From positions 142,778-206,777 of the forward strand of contig CAVSUY010000013.1 of NCBI GenBank assembly GCA_963731035.1: a stretch of 64,000 bases of DNA. The letters are read 5' to 3'. How positions within the stretch are numbered: position 1 is the first letter of the stretch; each line of letters begins with the position of its first letter. Under the pieces are notes generated by a model, which saw only the letters and a program-made list of their open reading frames with translations, searched no databases and was not told where the DNA came from. Positions 27,043-36,563 of this stretch are shown piece by piece. Origin of the DNA: JAANXG01 sp963731035. GTDB lineage: Bacteria; Pseudomonadota; Gammaproteobacteria; Arenicellales; JAANXG01. Both the position numbers and the translations under genes were made by a program.

Positions 27043-28932
27043 GTGATTTCCGTCCGTCCAACTTATTGTCGTTTGTCGCGGCACCTTCGAGCGCTGGCTC
27101 TTCTGTTTCTCGTCCTGGTGACGGGGTGCTCGCCCGACAAGCCGCCGGGGCCGCCCGACCGGCCCCGGCTCGCGATGCAGTCGCCGCCGCCCATCGCCGA
27201 CGTCGTTGCCATAACCGTCCGAGGAGGCTCCTCCGAATACGATCTGGCTGGCCGCTATTACTACTACGAGGACCGGCCGGGAAAGTTGACTTTCGACGAG
27301 GTACGCAAACCGGGTTTCCAGGACCGCTTCCGACTTTCCCGGAAGGACGATATCAACCTGGGATTCACCGATTCAGCTCTGTGGCTGCGGATCGACCTGC
27401 ACTACGCCGGCCGGCCCGGGCCGGTCGCGATGCTGACCTTCGACTATCCATTGCTGGACCACATCGACATCTACGACGCAGCATCAGCCGGGGACGGGCC
27501 GCTCCTGCGCCTCGGCGACCGGCTCCCGTTCGCGGCGCGACCCGTTCCACACCGGTTCTACGCCATTCCCCTGCCGAACCTGGGGACGAGTGCCCGGCGC
27601 TTGTATGTCCGGATCGACACCCAGAGCTCCATGCAGGTAAGGCCCGCAATTGTCTCGGGCCACTCGCTGTTCCTGAGGAGCAACCGCCAGGAGCTCGCGT
27701 TCGGCGTGGTGTACGGCCTCATGATCCTGATGGCGCTGTACAACCTGTTCCTGTTCCTGAGTCTGCGCGACTGGAGCTACCTGTTGTTCGTCGGCTCCAC
27801 ATTGTGTGCCATGTTGTTTCTCATGAGCCTGTACGGTCATGCGTTCCAGTATCTCTGGCCTACATCGCCGGCATTCGCGAACCTGGCCAGTCCCCTGTTC
27901 GCGTCCCTTTGGGTGGCCACCACCGCCGCATTCGCCAGATTCTTCCTGGAACCGTCCTACCATTCCCGAGCGGCCGCTTTGACGATCGACGTCCTGATCG
28001 CGGTGGGGGTCGCCGCGACCCTGGTCGCACTGTTGGCACACTACCGGCCGGCGATGATGTTCGTGGCCGCCGCCTGCGCCGGCAATGCGGTGGCGCTGAT
28101 GGCCTGCGGCTCGGTCATCTGGAAACGAGGCAAACGCGAGGCCCGCTTCTTCACGCTCGCCTGGATCGTGATGGGTATCGGAGTTCTCAGTCTTGCCTTG
28201 AGCCGCTTCGGCATCCTCCCGGACAACTTCTTCACGCACCAGGGAGGGCTGTTGGGCGGCATTGCCGAAATGGTCCTGCTGTCGCTCGCCCTGAGCGACA
28301 AGTACCGCCTACTGCACCTGGAGCTTGAAGGCTACTCGAAAGGTCTGGAGGAAATGGTGGCGCAGCGCACCCACGAGCTCGAGGACGCCAACGCCAAGCT
28401 GCAGATGCTGTCCCTCACCGACCCGCTGACCGGCGTGCCCAACCGCCGCCTATTCGACGAGACGCTGCAGACGGAGGTCGGACGCCACCGGCGCATCGAA
28501 GCACCGCTGTCGTTGCTGATGATCGACGTCGACCGTTTCAAGGATTTCAACGACCGCCACGGCCATCAATTTGGGGACGAGTGCCTGCGTTCAGTGGCCG
28601 AAGCGCTGTCGGCAATCACGCACCGCTCGGCCGACGTGGTGGCCCGCTACGGCGGAGAGGAGTTCGTGGTGCTCCTGCCCGAGACCAACGCCGCAGGGGC
28701 GCGCAGCACGGGCGACCGTATCCTGGAAGTGGTTCGGAACCTGCGCTTGTTTTCGCCGGACGGCGATCGGGAGGTGCGCATCACCGTGAGTGTTGGCCTG
28801 ACGACCTGGATACCGGGCCCGAAAGACAGTGCGGAACAGCTGCTCTCGGTCGCCGACCAGGCTCTGTACGAAGCAAAACGCAGCGGGCGCGACAGGCTAT
28901 TTTCCACAACAGCCCCTGATATAAATGTTTGA
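27043..28932 (+). CDS. diguanylate cyclase with 7TMR-DISM sensor, lipoprotein-like start
   Basis: A 629-residue membrane sensor that would make cyclic di-GMP from two GTP. Order: an N-terminal signal with lipobox LVTGC (cysteine near residue 28); a periplasmic DISMED2-type sensor domain at about 65-200 (LAGRYYYYEDRPGKLTFDEV); seven membrane helices at about 215-420; a coiled coil near 430-460; and a GGDEF domain from about 465. The active-site loop is RYGGEEF near residue 537 and an RSAD inhibitory I-site sits five residues before it, so enzyme and feedback control look intact. GTG at 27043 is chosen for the signal; the frame is open further upstream. Confidence 0.88.
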   Translation: MISVRPTYCRLSRHLRALALLFLVLVTGCSPDKPPGPPDRPRLAMQSPPPIADVVAITVRGGSSEYDLAGRYYYYEDRPGKLTFDEVRKPGFQDRFRLSRKDDINLGFTDSALWLRIDLHYAGRPGPVAMLTFDYPLLDHIDIYDAASAGDGPLLRLGDRLPFAARPVPHRFYAIPLPNLGTSARRLYVRIDTQSSMQVRPAIVSGHSLFLRSNRQELAFGVVYGLMILMALYNLFLFLSLRDWSYLLFVGSTLCAMLFLMSLYGHAFQYLWPTSPAFANLASPLFASLWVATTAAFARFFLEPSYHSRAAALTIDVLIAVGVAATLVALLAHYRPAMMFVAAACAGNAVALMACGSVIWKRGKREARFFTLAWIVMGIGVLSLALSRFGILPDNFFTHQGGLLGGIAEMVLLSLALSDKYRLLHLELEGYSKGLEEMVAQRTHELEDANAKLQMLSLTDPLTGVPNRRLFDETLQTEVGRHRRIEAPLSLLMIDVDRFKDFNDRHGHQFGDECLRSVAEALSAITHRSADVVARYGGEEFVVLLPETNAAGARSTGDRILEVVRNLRLFSPDGDREVRITVSVGLTTWIPGPKDSAEQLLSVADQALYEAKRSGRDRLFSTTAPDINV

Positions 28933-28990
28933 ATTGCCTTGCGGCGGCATCGCTGTCAGATTGGCGGGTGAATTTCCAGCATCAATCCCA

Positions 28991-29278
28991 ATGCCAAGTA
29001 TCCGAAGAGCTGCCGACGGCAGTCGCACTTTGACCCTCAAAATCGGCCACGAACAGCTGGTCATCCAGCGCCGTTATCAAGCGGCCAGCATCCTCAACGA
29101 TATTCTGATCGGGACGTGGTTCCTGGTGGGCAGCATTTTCTTCTTTTACCCCGAGCTCAAGCAAGCGGGCACGTGGTTGTTCGTAGCCGGCAGCGGCCAG
29201 CTGTTTATCCGCCCGGTCATCCGCCTGAGCCGGCTGATCCACCTGCGGCGGCTGCCGGGAGGCTCGTGGGACATGTGA
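28991..29278 (+). CDS. YrhK-like domain small membrane protein
   Basis: A 95-residue protein with two membrane helices: ASILNDILIGTWFLVGSIFF and AGTWLFVAGSGQLFIRPVIR. The RRYQAASILND start and LIHLRR end match the YrhK domain, a short family of unknown function. An upstream ATG at 28925 overlaps the stop of the diguanylate cyclase gene, but the 22 codons between lack the codon bias of the rest, so 28991 is preferred. Whether it is co-transcribed with the cyclase is likely from spacing (58 bases). Confidence 0.75.
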   Translation: MPSIRRAADGSRTLTLKIGHEQLVIQRRYQAASILNDILIGTWFLVGSIFFFYPELKQAGTWLFVAGSGQLFIRPVIRLSRLIHLRRLPGGSWDM

Positions 29279-29385
29279 GTCGTCTTGGGCTCATGCGCCT
29301 GCAGGGAGGCGAAAACGCACCGCACCGGGGCAGATCCGGCAACGGGCTCTCCAAAACAGGTCAATGACCGGCGGGGACCCTGGCG

Positions 29386-30499
29386 TCAGAACGTGACGTT
29401 TTTCATGCTCTCGCCCAGCTCCTCGGCGTTCGAGTTCTTGCCTTCCAGCTTGATGCGCAGTCGCAGGTCGTTCTGGGACTCGGCGTTCTTGATGGCGTCG
29501 TCATAGGAAACCAGGTCCGCCTCGTACAGATCGAACAGCGACTGGTCGAAAGTCTGCATGCCGTGCTCGCGGGAGTGCGAGATTACGTCACGGACCTCGT
29601 CGATCTTGCCCTTGAGGATCAAGTCGGAGATCAAGCGGCGTGTTGATCATTATCTCAACGGCGGGGACCCGACCTTTCGCATTCTTAATCGGGAGCAGCC
29701 GTTGCGACACCAGCGCCCTCAGGTTCATCGAAAGGTCCATCAATAGCTGGTCTCTGCGGTCGGCCGGGAAGAAATTGATGATGCGGTCCAAGGCCTGATA
29801 GGTGTTATTGGAGTGCAGTGTTGCGATGCACAAGTGTCCGGTTTCCGCGAAGATGACCGCATTGTCCATGGTCTCGCGGTGACGGATCTCACCGATTTGA
29901 ATCACGTCCGGCGCCTGGCGCATGGCGTTTGTCAGGGCCACGTTCCAGGACTCTGTATCGACGCCGATCTCGCGCTGGGTGATGATGCAGTTCTTGTGCT
30001 CGTGAACGTATTCGATCGGGTCCTCGATGGTGATGATGTGGCCGTAGCTGTGCTCGTTTCGGTATCCCACCAACGAAGCCATGGACGTGCTCTTACCGGT
30101 ACCCGTGCCGCCCACGAATATCACCAGTCCGCGCTTGGCCATGGCGATCTCCCGCATGATGGGAGGCAGGTGCAGCTCCTCGAACTTCGGAATCTGCGTT
30201 TCGATCGTCCGCAGTACCATCCCCACCCTGTTCTGTTGGACGAAAACGTTGACGCGAAAACGGCCGATCTCGACCGGATTCAAAGCGAAATTGCACTCCT
30301 TGGTGGCTTCAAACTCTCGGATCTGCTCCTCGTTCATCACGCTGTAGGCCAGGTCGCGCGACTGATCGGGCGTCAGTGCCTGACGCGTGATGGGAACGAT
30401 CTTGGCGTCGATCTTCAGGCTGGGCGGCACACCCGCCGTAATGAACAGGTCCGAGGCCTTTTTGTGGACCATCAGCTTGAGGAAATCGCTAAAAACCAT
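29386..30499 (-). pseudogene. pilU: type IV pilus retraction ATPase PilU, single-base frameshift near the 3' end
   Basis: PilU assists PilT in depolymerising type IV pili. From 30499 the frame encodes Walker A GGTGTGKST near residue 130, the Asp-box segment IITIEDPIEYVHEH, Walker B QIGEIRH and the His-box TGHLCIATLHSNNT. At codon 289 the frame leaves homology (NTPL then DLRLDPQGQ) and stops at 29588; the rest of PilU continues in the next frame from SDLILKGKIDEVRDV to the stop at 29386. One extra A in the AA at 29633-29634 (an extra T in the gene) explains it exactly: its removal restores NTPLISDLILKG and a normal 370-residue protein. Sequencing error or true inactivation cannot be told apart here. 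Confidence 0.9.
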
Positions 30500-30502
30500 G
30501 CG

Positions 30503-31576
30503 CTATCTCCCGGCGGTGGCGGTGCGTGCGGTGGTTCCCATGTTGAACTTGTCCCGGTTCACGGCCCGCGCCCGCGCCTGCTCGACCGATATGACGCGGG
30601 ACCGCACCAGCTCCAGCAGGTGCTGATCGAGGGTCTGCATTCCTTCCGATTGGCTGGTCTGCATGACGGAGTACATCTGCGGGACTTTCGCTTCGCGGAT
30701 GAGGTTTCGAATGGCGGGGTTGGCCACCATGATCTCCCAGGCCGGTAGCCGTCCTCCTCCTGATTTCTTCAGGAGGGTCTGGGACACGACCGCGGCCAGC
30801 GACTCCGACAACATGGTCCGTACCATGTCCTTCTCCCCCGCGGGAAAGACGTCGATGATGCGGTCCACCGTCTTGGCCGCCGACGTTGTATGCAAGGTGG
30901 CGAACACCAGGTGCCCCGTCTCCGCGGCGGTCAGCGCCAGGCGGATGGTCTCGAGGTCGCGCATCTCGCCCACCAGAATGACGTCCGGGTCCTCGCGCAG
31001 CGCACTGCGCAGCGCGGCCGAGAATCCCAGCGTATGCGGCCCCAGCTCCCGCTGGTTGATCAAGCAGTTCTTGCTGATGTGGACGAACTCGATGGGATCC
31101 TCGATGGTGAGAATATGGCTGAACTGGTTTTCGTTGACATGATTCACCATCGCCGCCAAGGTGGTCGATTTACCCGAGCCCGTGGGACCGGTGACCAGCA
31201 CCAGGCCGCGTGGCTTCATCGACAGGTCCCGGAAGACCTGCGGCGCGTTGATGCGATCCAGGTCCCAGACCATGCTGGGAATGGTCCTGAACACCGCGGC
31301 GGGACCGCGCTGCTGGTTGAAGGCGTTCACACGGAAGCGGGCAACCTTGGGCAGCTCGAAGGAGAAGTCGGTTTCGAGAAACTCCTCGAAAGCCTTCTGC
31401 TGCTTGTCGTTCATAATGTCGTAGATCATGTTGTGGACGGTCCGGTCGTCCATCGGATCCACGTTGATCCGCTTGATCTCGCCATCGACCCGGATCAGAG
31501 GGGGCATCCCGGCCGACAGGTGAAGGTCCGAGGCGTTCTTCTTGTAGGCGAATGCCAACAGTTCAGAGATATCCAC
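30503..31576 (-). CDS. pilT: type IV pilus retraction ATPase PilT
   Basis: A 357-residue hexameric ATPase that powers pilus retraction and twitching. Motifs: DLHLSAGMPPLIRVDGEI in the N-terminal PAS-like domain, Walker A GPTGSGKST near residue 136, HILTIEDPIEFVH, the Walker B VGEMRD, LALTAAETGHLVFATLHT and the PilT signature AIRNLIRE near residue 292. Start is GTG at 31576, which aligns with PilT of other species and has GGAGAG four bases before it. The stop is three bases before pilU, so they form an operon. Confidence 0.97.
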   Translation of the reverse strand: MDISELLAFAYKKNASDLHLSAGMPPLIRVDGEIKRINVDPMDDRTVHNMIYDIMNDKQQKAFEEFLETDFSFELPKVARFRVNAFNQQRGPAAVFRTIPSMVWDLDRINAPQVFRDLSMKPRGLVLVTGPTGSGKSTTLAAMVNHVNENQFSHILTIEDPIEFVHISKNCLINQRELGPHTLGFSAALRSALREDPDVILVGEMRDLETIRLALTAAETGHLVFATLHTTSAAKTVDRIIDVFPAGEKDMVRTMLSESLAAVVSQTLLKKSGGGRLPAWEIMVANPAIRNLIREAKVPQMYSVMQTSQSEGMQTLDQHLLELVRSRVISVEQARARAVNRDKFNMGTTARTATAGR

Positions 31577-31708
31577 TGCGCTCTCCAGTCGTGAAGCGGT
31601 CCACACCGCTACGGGTTGCGGCTCGAGCCCGCGGACGGGCTGTCTTCACGCCGTCCACTGGGTTATGGTCTCGTAAGCAAGTATAACGACGCCGGTCCCG
31701 TAAACAAG

Positions 31709-32404
31709 TTGCCAAACCGCTTGGATACCATTAAACAACGCTATGAGCAGGTTGTCGCCGATATCGCGGCGGCAGCCCGACAATCGGCGAGAAATCCCGA
31801 CGAAATCCGGCTCCTGGGGGCCAGCAAGCAGCAGCCCGCCGCCGCCATCCGAGCCCTGGCGGAGCTGGGCCTGGAGGACTTCGGGGAGAATTACCTCCAG
31901 GACGCCCTGGACAAGCAGGCGGAGCTGGCGGATCTTCCCTTGACCTGGCACTTCATCGGCCACATCCAGAGCAACAAGACCCGGGATATCGCCAACCATT
32001 TCGACTGGCTGCACAGCGTCGACCGGCTGAAGATCGCGAGGAGGCTGTCCGACCAGCGCGAGCGATCCAACCCCCTCAATCTGTGCCTCGAGGTCAATAT
32101 CGACGAGGAACCGAGCAAGAGCGGTCTCGCACCCGGGGAGGTGGCGGAGGTGGCCGCCGCCGTGGCGCAGTTGCCGCACATCCGCCTTCGCGGCCTCATG
32201 GCGATCCCGAAACCCGAAACCGATCCCGCACTGCAGCGCGCCGCCTTTCGGCGGGTGCGGGAGCTTTACCAGTGCCTGCGCGACGGGGGCCTCGAGGTGG
32301 ACACGCTGTCCATGGGAATGAGCGGGGACATGCCGGCCGCGATTGCCGAGGGCGCCACGATAGTCAGGATCGGCACGGCGCTTTTCGGCCCGCGACCGGG
32401 TTAG
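31709..32404 (+). CDS. yggS: YggS family pyridoxal-phosphate homeostasis protein
   Basis: A 231-residue PLP-binding protein with the alanine-racemase-like TIM barrel fold. It keeps free PLP levels safe; it has no known enzymatic turnover. Motifs: IRLLGASKQQPAAAIRAL (lysine that binds PLP), FGENYLQDAL, WHFIGHIQSNKTRDIA, LEVNIDEEPSKSGL and LSMGMSGDMPAAIAEGAT. The start is uncertain: TTG at 31709 gives normal family length, whereas the frame is open to 31616. Divergent from pilT, followed by proC, the common order pilT-yggS-proC-yggT. Confidence 0.92.
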   Translation: MPNRLDTIKQRYEQVVADIAAAARQSARNPDEIRLLGASKQQPAAAIRALAELGLEDFGENYLQDALDKQAELADLPLTWHFIGHIQSNKTRDIANHFDWLHSVDRLKIARRLSDQRERSNPLNLCLEVNIDEEPSKSGLAPGEVAEVAAAVAQLPHIRLRGLMAIPKPETDPALQRAAFRRVRELYQCLRDGGLEVDTLSMGMSGDMPAAIAEGATIVRIGTALFGPRPG

Positions 32405-32459
32405 CCTTGTTAGAATCCGTATCCCGATTCCCATACTCGGATTTCTCGCCCACACACGC

Positions 32460-33290
32460 ATGCAAGAAGAGACAACAATCGGTTTCATCGGCGCCGGGAA
32501 CATGGCGGCCGCGCTCATCGGGGGCATGATCAACCGGGGCTGGAAGCCCGGGCGCGTCATGGCGTTCGATCCGGACGCCGGCAAGACCGCTGGCCTGCAT
32601 GAGCGCTTTGCCATCCGGGTCGCCGACGACAATGCTCAGCTGGTGCGCGACTGCGATGTCGTGGTGCTGGCCGTTAAGCCCCAGGTCATGCGTGAAGTCC
32701 TCGAGCCCCTGGGCGACGCCGTTCCCGGGACGCCGCCGCTTATCGTCTCCATCGCCGCCGGCATCCGCGTCGCCTCCATCGAGCAATGGCTGGGCCGCCC
32801 CCTCGGCGTGATCCGGGTGATGCCGAATACTCCCTCCCTGGTGGGCGCCGGCGCCTCGGGACTGTACGCCAACGAGCGGGTCACCGCCGCCCAACGGGAT
32901 ATGGCGGAGACCCTGATGCAGGCCGTGGGAATCGCGGCCTGGGTTGAGGACGAGCACCAGCTGGATACCGTGACCGGCCTGTCCGGCGGCGGTCCGGCCT
33001 ATTTCATGCTGTTCATGGAGGCCATGGTGGAGGCTGCGGTGGAACGCGGCCTGGCGCGGGACACTGCCATGGCCCTGGTGCTACAGACCTGCCGTGGCGC
33101 GGCGGACCTGGCGCGTGAGAGCGAAGAGACCCTCGAGCAGTTGAGAGTCAACGTGACTTCGCCGGGCGGCACCACCGAGCGTGGGCTCGCGACTATGAAG
33201 AACGCCGGCATCGACCGCATCATACGCAGCGCCGTGAACGCGGCCGCGGATCGGGCCGACGAGCTGGCCATCAGCCTGGCCGAGGAATAA
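32460..33290 (+). CDS. proC: pyrroline-5-carboxylate reductase
   Basis: A 276-residue NAD(P)H-dependent enzyme making proline from pyrroline-5-carboxylate. Rossmann motif IGFIGAGNMAAALIGGM at the N terminus, VVLAVKPQVM, RVMPNTPSLVGAGASG and the C-terminal signature TVTGLSGGGPAYFMLFMEA, then VTSPGGTTERGL. Length is normal. It begins 55 bases after yggS and ends two bases before yggT. Confidence 0.97.
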   Translation: MQEETTIGFIGAGNMAAALIGGMINRGWKPGRVMAFDPDAGKTAGLHERFAIRVADDNAQLVRDCDVVVLAVKPQVMREVLEPLGDAVPGTPPLIVSIAAGIRVASIEQWLGRPLGVIRVMPNTPSLVGAGASGLYANERVTAAQRDMAETLMQAVGIAAWVEDEHQLDTVTGLSGGGPAYFMLFMEAMVEAAVERGLARDTAMALVLQTCRGAADLARESEETLEQLRVNVTSPGGTTERGLATMKNAGIDRIIRSAVNAAADRADELAISLAEE

Positions 33291-33292
33291 CC

Positions 33293-33871
33293 ATGGGCGG
33301 GTACATCAACAACGCTGCAGCGTTCCTGGTCGACACATTCTTCGGCCTATACATACTGGTCGTGCTCATCCGCTTCATGCTGCAGTGGTTGCGCGCGGAC
33401 TTCTACAACCCGGTGTCACAGTTCATCGTGGCCGTCACCAATCCGCCCCTGCGCATCCTCAGGCGCTTCATTCCGGGACTGTGGGGCATAGACCTGGCCT
33501 CGCTGGCGCTCCTGTTGGGCCTGTCGATGATCAAGTCCTGGCTGCTGTTCTCCATGGTGGGCCTGCCGAGCACCTTTCCGGGCGTGCTGGTCTACTCCAT
33601 CGGGGAGCTGCTGCAGCTCACGGTTTACATCTTCATATTCACCATCGTCGTACGCGTGATATTGAGCTGGATCGCGCCGCATCAAGGCTACAACCCGGTG
33701 CTGCGGCTTCTGTACGACCTGACCGAGCCCATCATGGCGCCGGCTCGGCGCTTGATCCCACCCGTTGCCGCCCTGGACATATCGCCCATCCTCGTTTTTG
33801 TCTTTCTGTACCTCACATTGATGCTCATCGTGCAGCCGATCCTGGATTTCGGGCTCCTGCTGAACCGCTGA
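33293..33871 (+). CDS. yggT: YggT family membrane protein
   Basis: A 192-residue inner-membrane protein with two YggT repeats, each a pair of helices. Landmarks are FLVDTFFGLYILVVLIRFML, the NPVSQFIVAVTNPPLRILRR segment and its second copy RLLYDLTEPIMAPARRLIPP. The precise role is unsettled; E. coli YggT has been tied to osmotic tolerance and the family to envelope or septum organisation. It is translated directly after proC. Confidence 0.93.
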   Translation: MGGYINNAAAFLVDTFFGLYILVVLIRFMLQWLRADFYNPVSQFIVAVTNPPLRILRRFIPGLWGIDLASLALLLGLSMIKSWLLFSMVGLPSTFPGVLVYSIGELLQLTVYIFIFTIVVRVILSWIAPHQGYNPVLRLLYDLTEPIMAPARRLIPPVAALDISPILVFVFLYLTLMLIVQPILDFGLLLNR

Positions 33872-33880
33872 CCTGTCCCA

Positions 33881-34207
33881 ATGCCGGGCACGCCCCAATG
33901 GTACCGGTGGATCGGCACGACCCTCGAGCTGCGTATCCAGGTCCAGACCCAGTGCAGGGACGAAGGAATCATGGGGCCGGCGGGGGACCTGCTGCGGGTC
34001 CGGGTCAATGCACCGCCCGTCGAGGGCAAGGCAAACAAGCGGCTGGCGACAGTGCTGGCGCAGGCGTTTGGCGTCCCGAGATCGCGGGTCCGACTGGTGC
34101 ACGGTGCGCGATCGCGACGCAAGTTGCTTCGGATCGAGGATCCCCGACACCTGCCGAAAGGCCTGGAATCCGCCCTGAATTTCCCCAGGCAGGTTGACCA
34201 AACGTGA
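33881..34207 (+). CDS. yggU: DUF167 family protein YggU
   Basis: A 108-residue member of the DUF167 (UPF0235) family, next to yggT as in many proteobacteria. The family core is LLRVRVNAPPVEGKANKRLA then LAQAFGVPRSRVRLVHGARS. Its function is unknown. The stop overlaps a GTG start for the next small frame. Confidence 0.9.
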   Translation: MPGTPQWYRWIGTTLELRIQVQTQCRDEGIMGPAGDLLRVRVNAPPVEGKANKRLATVLAQAFGVPRSRVRLVHGARSRRKLLRIEDPRHLPKGLESALNFPRQVDQT

Positions 34208-34503
34208 AAAGCCGTCTAAGAATGGATAAAACTCTGAACGACTCGTCCATGAATTCTCAGAGCGCGGAGAACGGGACACGGCGCCGGAAGATGCCTGCCT
34301 CGCGCTTTCGTTTTCCCACGCCGATCGAGCAACGTTATCGCCGATCGGCGTCAGCCGCCGCTCCAGGCGTTGAGTTCCCGGCAACGGGGGTGCCGCCGGC
34401 GTCCTTCGTTGTGACCGATTACCGATCCAAAGGGGGGGGATACCGGCCGACAACGCGCTACCGCAGGGTCCGCCATGCGGGGCCGTTCGGACCGACGTCA
34501 TGA
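34204..34503 (+). CDS. possible small basic protein coupled to yggU and the dynamin-like gene
   Basis: A 99-codon frame (GTG start) that overlaps the yggU stop by four bases (GTGA) and overlaps the dynamin-like start by four bases (ATGA). The product would be strongly basic (RTRRRKMPASRFRFPTP) with no recognised domain. Codon use is less GC-biased than in the neighbours. Only the double overlap argues for translation; it may be a linking leader with no protein role. Confidence 0.35.
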   Translation: MKSRLRMDKTLNDSSMNSQSAENGTRRRKMPASRFRFPTPIEQRYRRSASAAAPGVEFPATGVPPASFVVTDYRSKGGGYRPTTRYRRVRHAGPFGPTS

Positions 34504-36458
34504 GCATCGCACTAGCCTCTACCGATCCGTTCGGCCGGCGCCTGCACGACTACGGTCAATGGCGCGAGCGTCTCGCCAACGCCATTCAGGCCTACCAGGA
34601 ATGGCGGGAAGCCGGTCCGTATCCGGACGACGAGGATGACCGCCCAGAGGAACTCAGGCTCTACGAGCTGGTGGAGTCCCTGCGTGCAGATAAGCTGAAT
34701 GTCGCCCTGGTGGGCGAATTTTCCCGCGGCAAGACCGAGCTCATCAACGCGATTTTCTTCTCGGACTACGACCGCCGCCTGCTTCCGTCGACCCCGGGGC
34801 GCACCACGATGTGCCCCATGGAGATCATGTACGACCCGGCCATCGAGCCCTGCATCCGCCTGTTGCCGATCGAGACGCGCAAGTCGGGGCTGACGATCTC
34901 GGAGTACAAGAAGTCGCCGATCAACTGGACTACCATTCCGTTCGATCTCAAGTCCCCGGACGACATCGCCGACGCTCTCAAGGAAGTCATCAGCAGCAAG
35001 ACTATCACCAAGCGCGAAGCCGAGGAACTGGGCATGCTGTCGGTGGTGGAGGACATGCCGGATTCGACCTCCTGTGAGATCCCGGTCTGGCGCCACGCCG
35101 TGGTGAACTACCCGCACCCACTGCTCGAGCAGGGACTGGTGGTACTGGACACACCGGGCCTCAACGCCCTGGGCACGGAGCCCGAGCTCACCTACAGCAT
35201 GCTGCCGTCCGCCCACGCGATCCTGTTCGTGTTGGCGGCGGACACCGGTGTCACCCGCAGCGATCTCGAGATATGGCAGAACCACGTCTGCGCCGCCACC
35301 GGCAGCCACTCGGAGGCTCGCATCGCTGCCCTCAACAAGATCGACACGCTGTGGGACGACCTCAATGAAGAGGGAGAACTGGAGGGCTACATCAAACGAC
35401 AGGCCGACGAAACCCGACGACTGCTGGACATCAGCGCGGACATGGTGTTTCCAGTGTCCGCGCAGAAGGGGCTGGTGGCCAAGATCCGCAAGGACGCCGA
35501 GCTGATCGAACGCAGCGGCCTGCCTTCGCTGGAGCTGAAGTTGTCCGAGGATATCGTCGCCTACAAGCGCAAACTGATACGGGACAAGGTCGTCAACGAG
35601 ATCGGCACCCTGGTGCAGTCATCCCGGCAGGTCATGGCGGGCAGGATATTGGAGCTCACCACCGAGCTTGATGAGATCAACCAGCTGCGCGGCAAGAGTC
35701 AGGACGTGATCAACGATATCGTCGAAAAGCTGCGCAAGCACAAGGACTCGTATGGAAAGGAAGTGCAGACGTTCCACGTGACGCGTCGAATGCTCGCAGA
35801 CCAGGTTAAAGCCATGCTGACGGAGCTGAGCATGAACCGGTTCGACAAGCTGGTGCTGGACACCCGCAAGTCCATGAGCGGCAGCTGGACCACCCAGGGA
35901 CTACGGGACGGCATGGCCATGTTCTTCGCCGGCACCGCCAAGGACATGTCCCGTGTACAGAAGCACGCCAACAGGATCTACGACCTGGCCGCGCGGATCT
36001 ATAAGCAGTTCCACGAGACCCATAATCTCCCGCGGATGCAGCCTCCCAAGTTTTCGGTGGACACCTACGTGGAGCAGTTCAACCAGCTTCAAGAAGACGC
36101 CGAGAAGTTCCGAAACAGCCCCTCCATGCTGATGACGGAGCAGCATTTCGTCATCAAGAAGTTCTTCATCACCCAGGTAAGCCGCGCCCGGGTTGTGTTC
36201 GAAGAATGCAACCGCGCCACGCGCTCCTGGACCAAGGCGGTCCTCACGCCGATCTACACCCAGATCCAGGAACACCAGGTGATGATCAATCGCCGACTGG
36301 AGAACCTGGACAAGCTAAAAAGCAATCACGCGACCCTGGGCGATCGTATCAAGGGCCGCGAGCACGAGCTCAGAGCGCTGAAGGAAAAGTACGCCATTAT
36401 CGACGAGATCCTTCAGAACCTCGATTCCGCTTCGGAAGAGCCCGTACCGCCAGGCTGA
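34500..36458 (+). CDS. bacterial dynamin-like GTPase
   Basis: A 652-residue large GTPase of the dynamin superfamily. G1 P-loop: GEFSRGKTELINA near residue 76; G3: LVVLDTPGLNALG near residue 220; G4: LNKIDTLWDD near residue 283. After the G domain come long alpha-helical/coiled-coil stretches (350-450 and 590-640), as expected for the stalk. There is no clear membrane-inserting paddle helix that I can point to. Bacterial dynamins act on membranes, in division, repair or phage resistance; the job of this one is unknown. It sits at the end of the yggS-proC-yggT-yggU run, possibly coupled to a small upstream frame. Confidence 0.85.
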   Translation: MSIALASTDPFGRRLHDYGQWRERLANAIQAYQEWREAGPYPDDEDDRPEELRLYELVESLRADKLNVALVGEFSRGKTELINAIFFSDYDRRLLPSTPGRTTMCPMEIMYDPAIEPCIRLLPIETRKSGLTISEYKKSPINWTTIPFDLKSPDDIADALKEVISSKTITKREAEELGMLSVVEDMPDSTSCEIPVWRHAVVNYPHPLLEQGLVVLDTPGLNALGTEPELTYSMLPSAHAILFVLAADTGVTRSDLEIWQNHVCAATGSHSEARIAALNKIDTLWDDLNEEGELEGYIKRQADETRRLLDISADMVFPVSAQKGLVAKIRKDAELIERSGLPSLELKLSEDIVAYKRKLIRDKVVNEIGTLVQSSRQVMAGRILELTTELDEINQLRGKSQDVINDIVEKLRKHKDSYGKEVQTFHVTRRMLADQVKAMLTELSMNRFDKLVLDTRKSMSGSWTTQGLRDGMAMFFAGTAKDMSRVQKHANRIYDLAARIYKQFHETHNLPRMQPPKFSVDTYVEQFNQLQEDAEKFRNSPSMLMTEQHFVIKKFFITQVSRARVVFEECNRATRSWTKAVLTPIYTQIQEHQVMINRRLENLDKLKSNHATLGDRIKGREHELRALKEKYAIIDEILQNLDSASEEPVPPG

Positions 36459-36563
36459 GCACGCGGGCGCATCCGCTCGGATGCTTCACTCGCCGACCCA
36501 TTCGGACTACTCTGGGCGGCATCATTGTCCATCCAGGGCCAGTGAGCCTGTTTTTCAATATCC

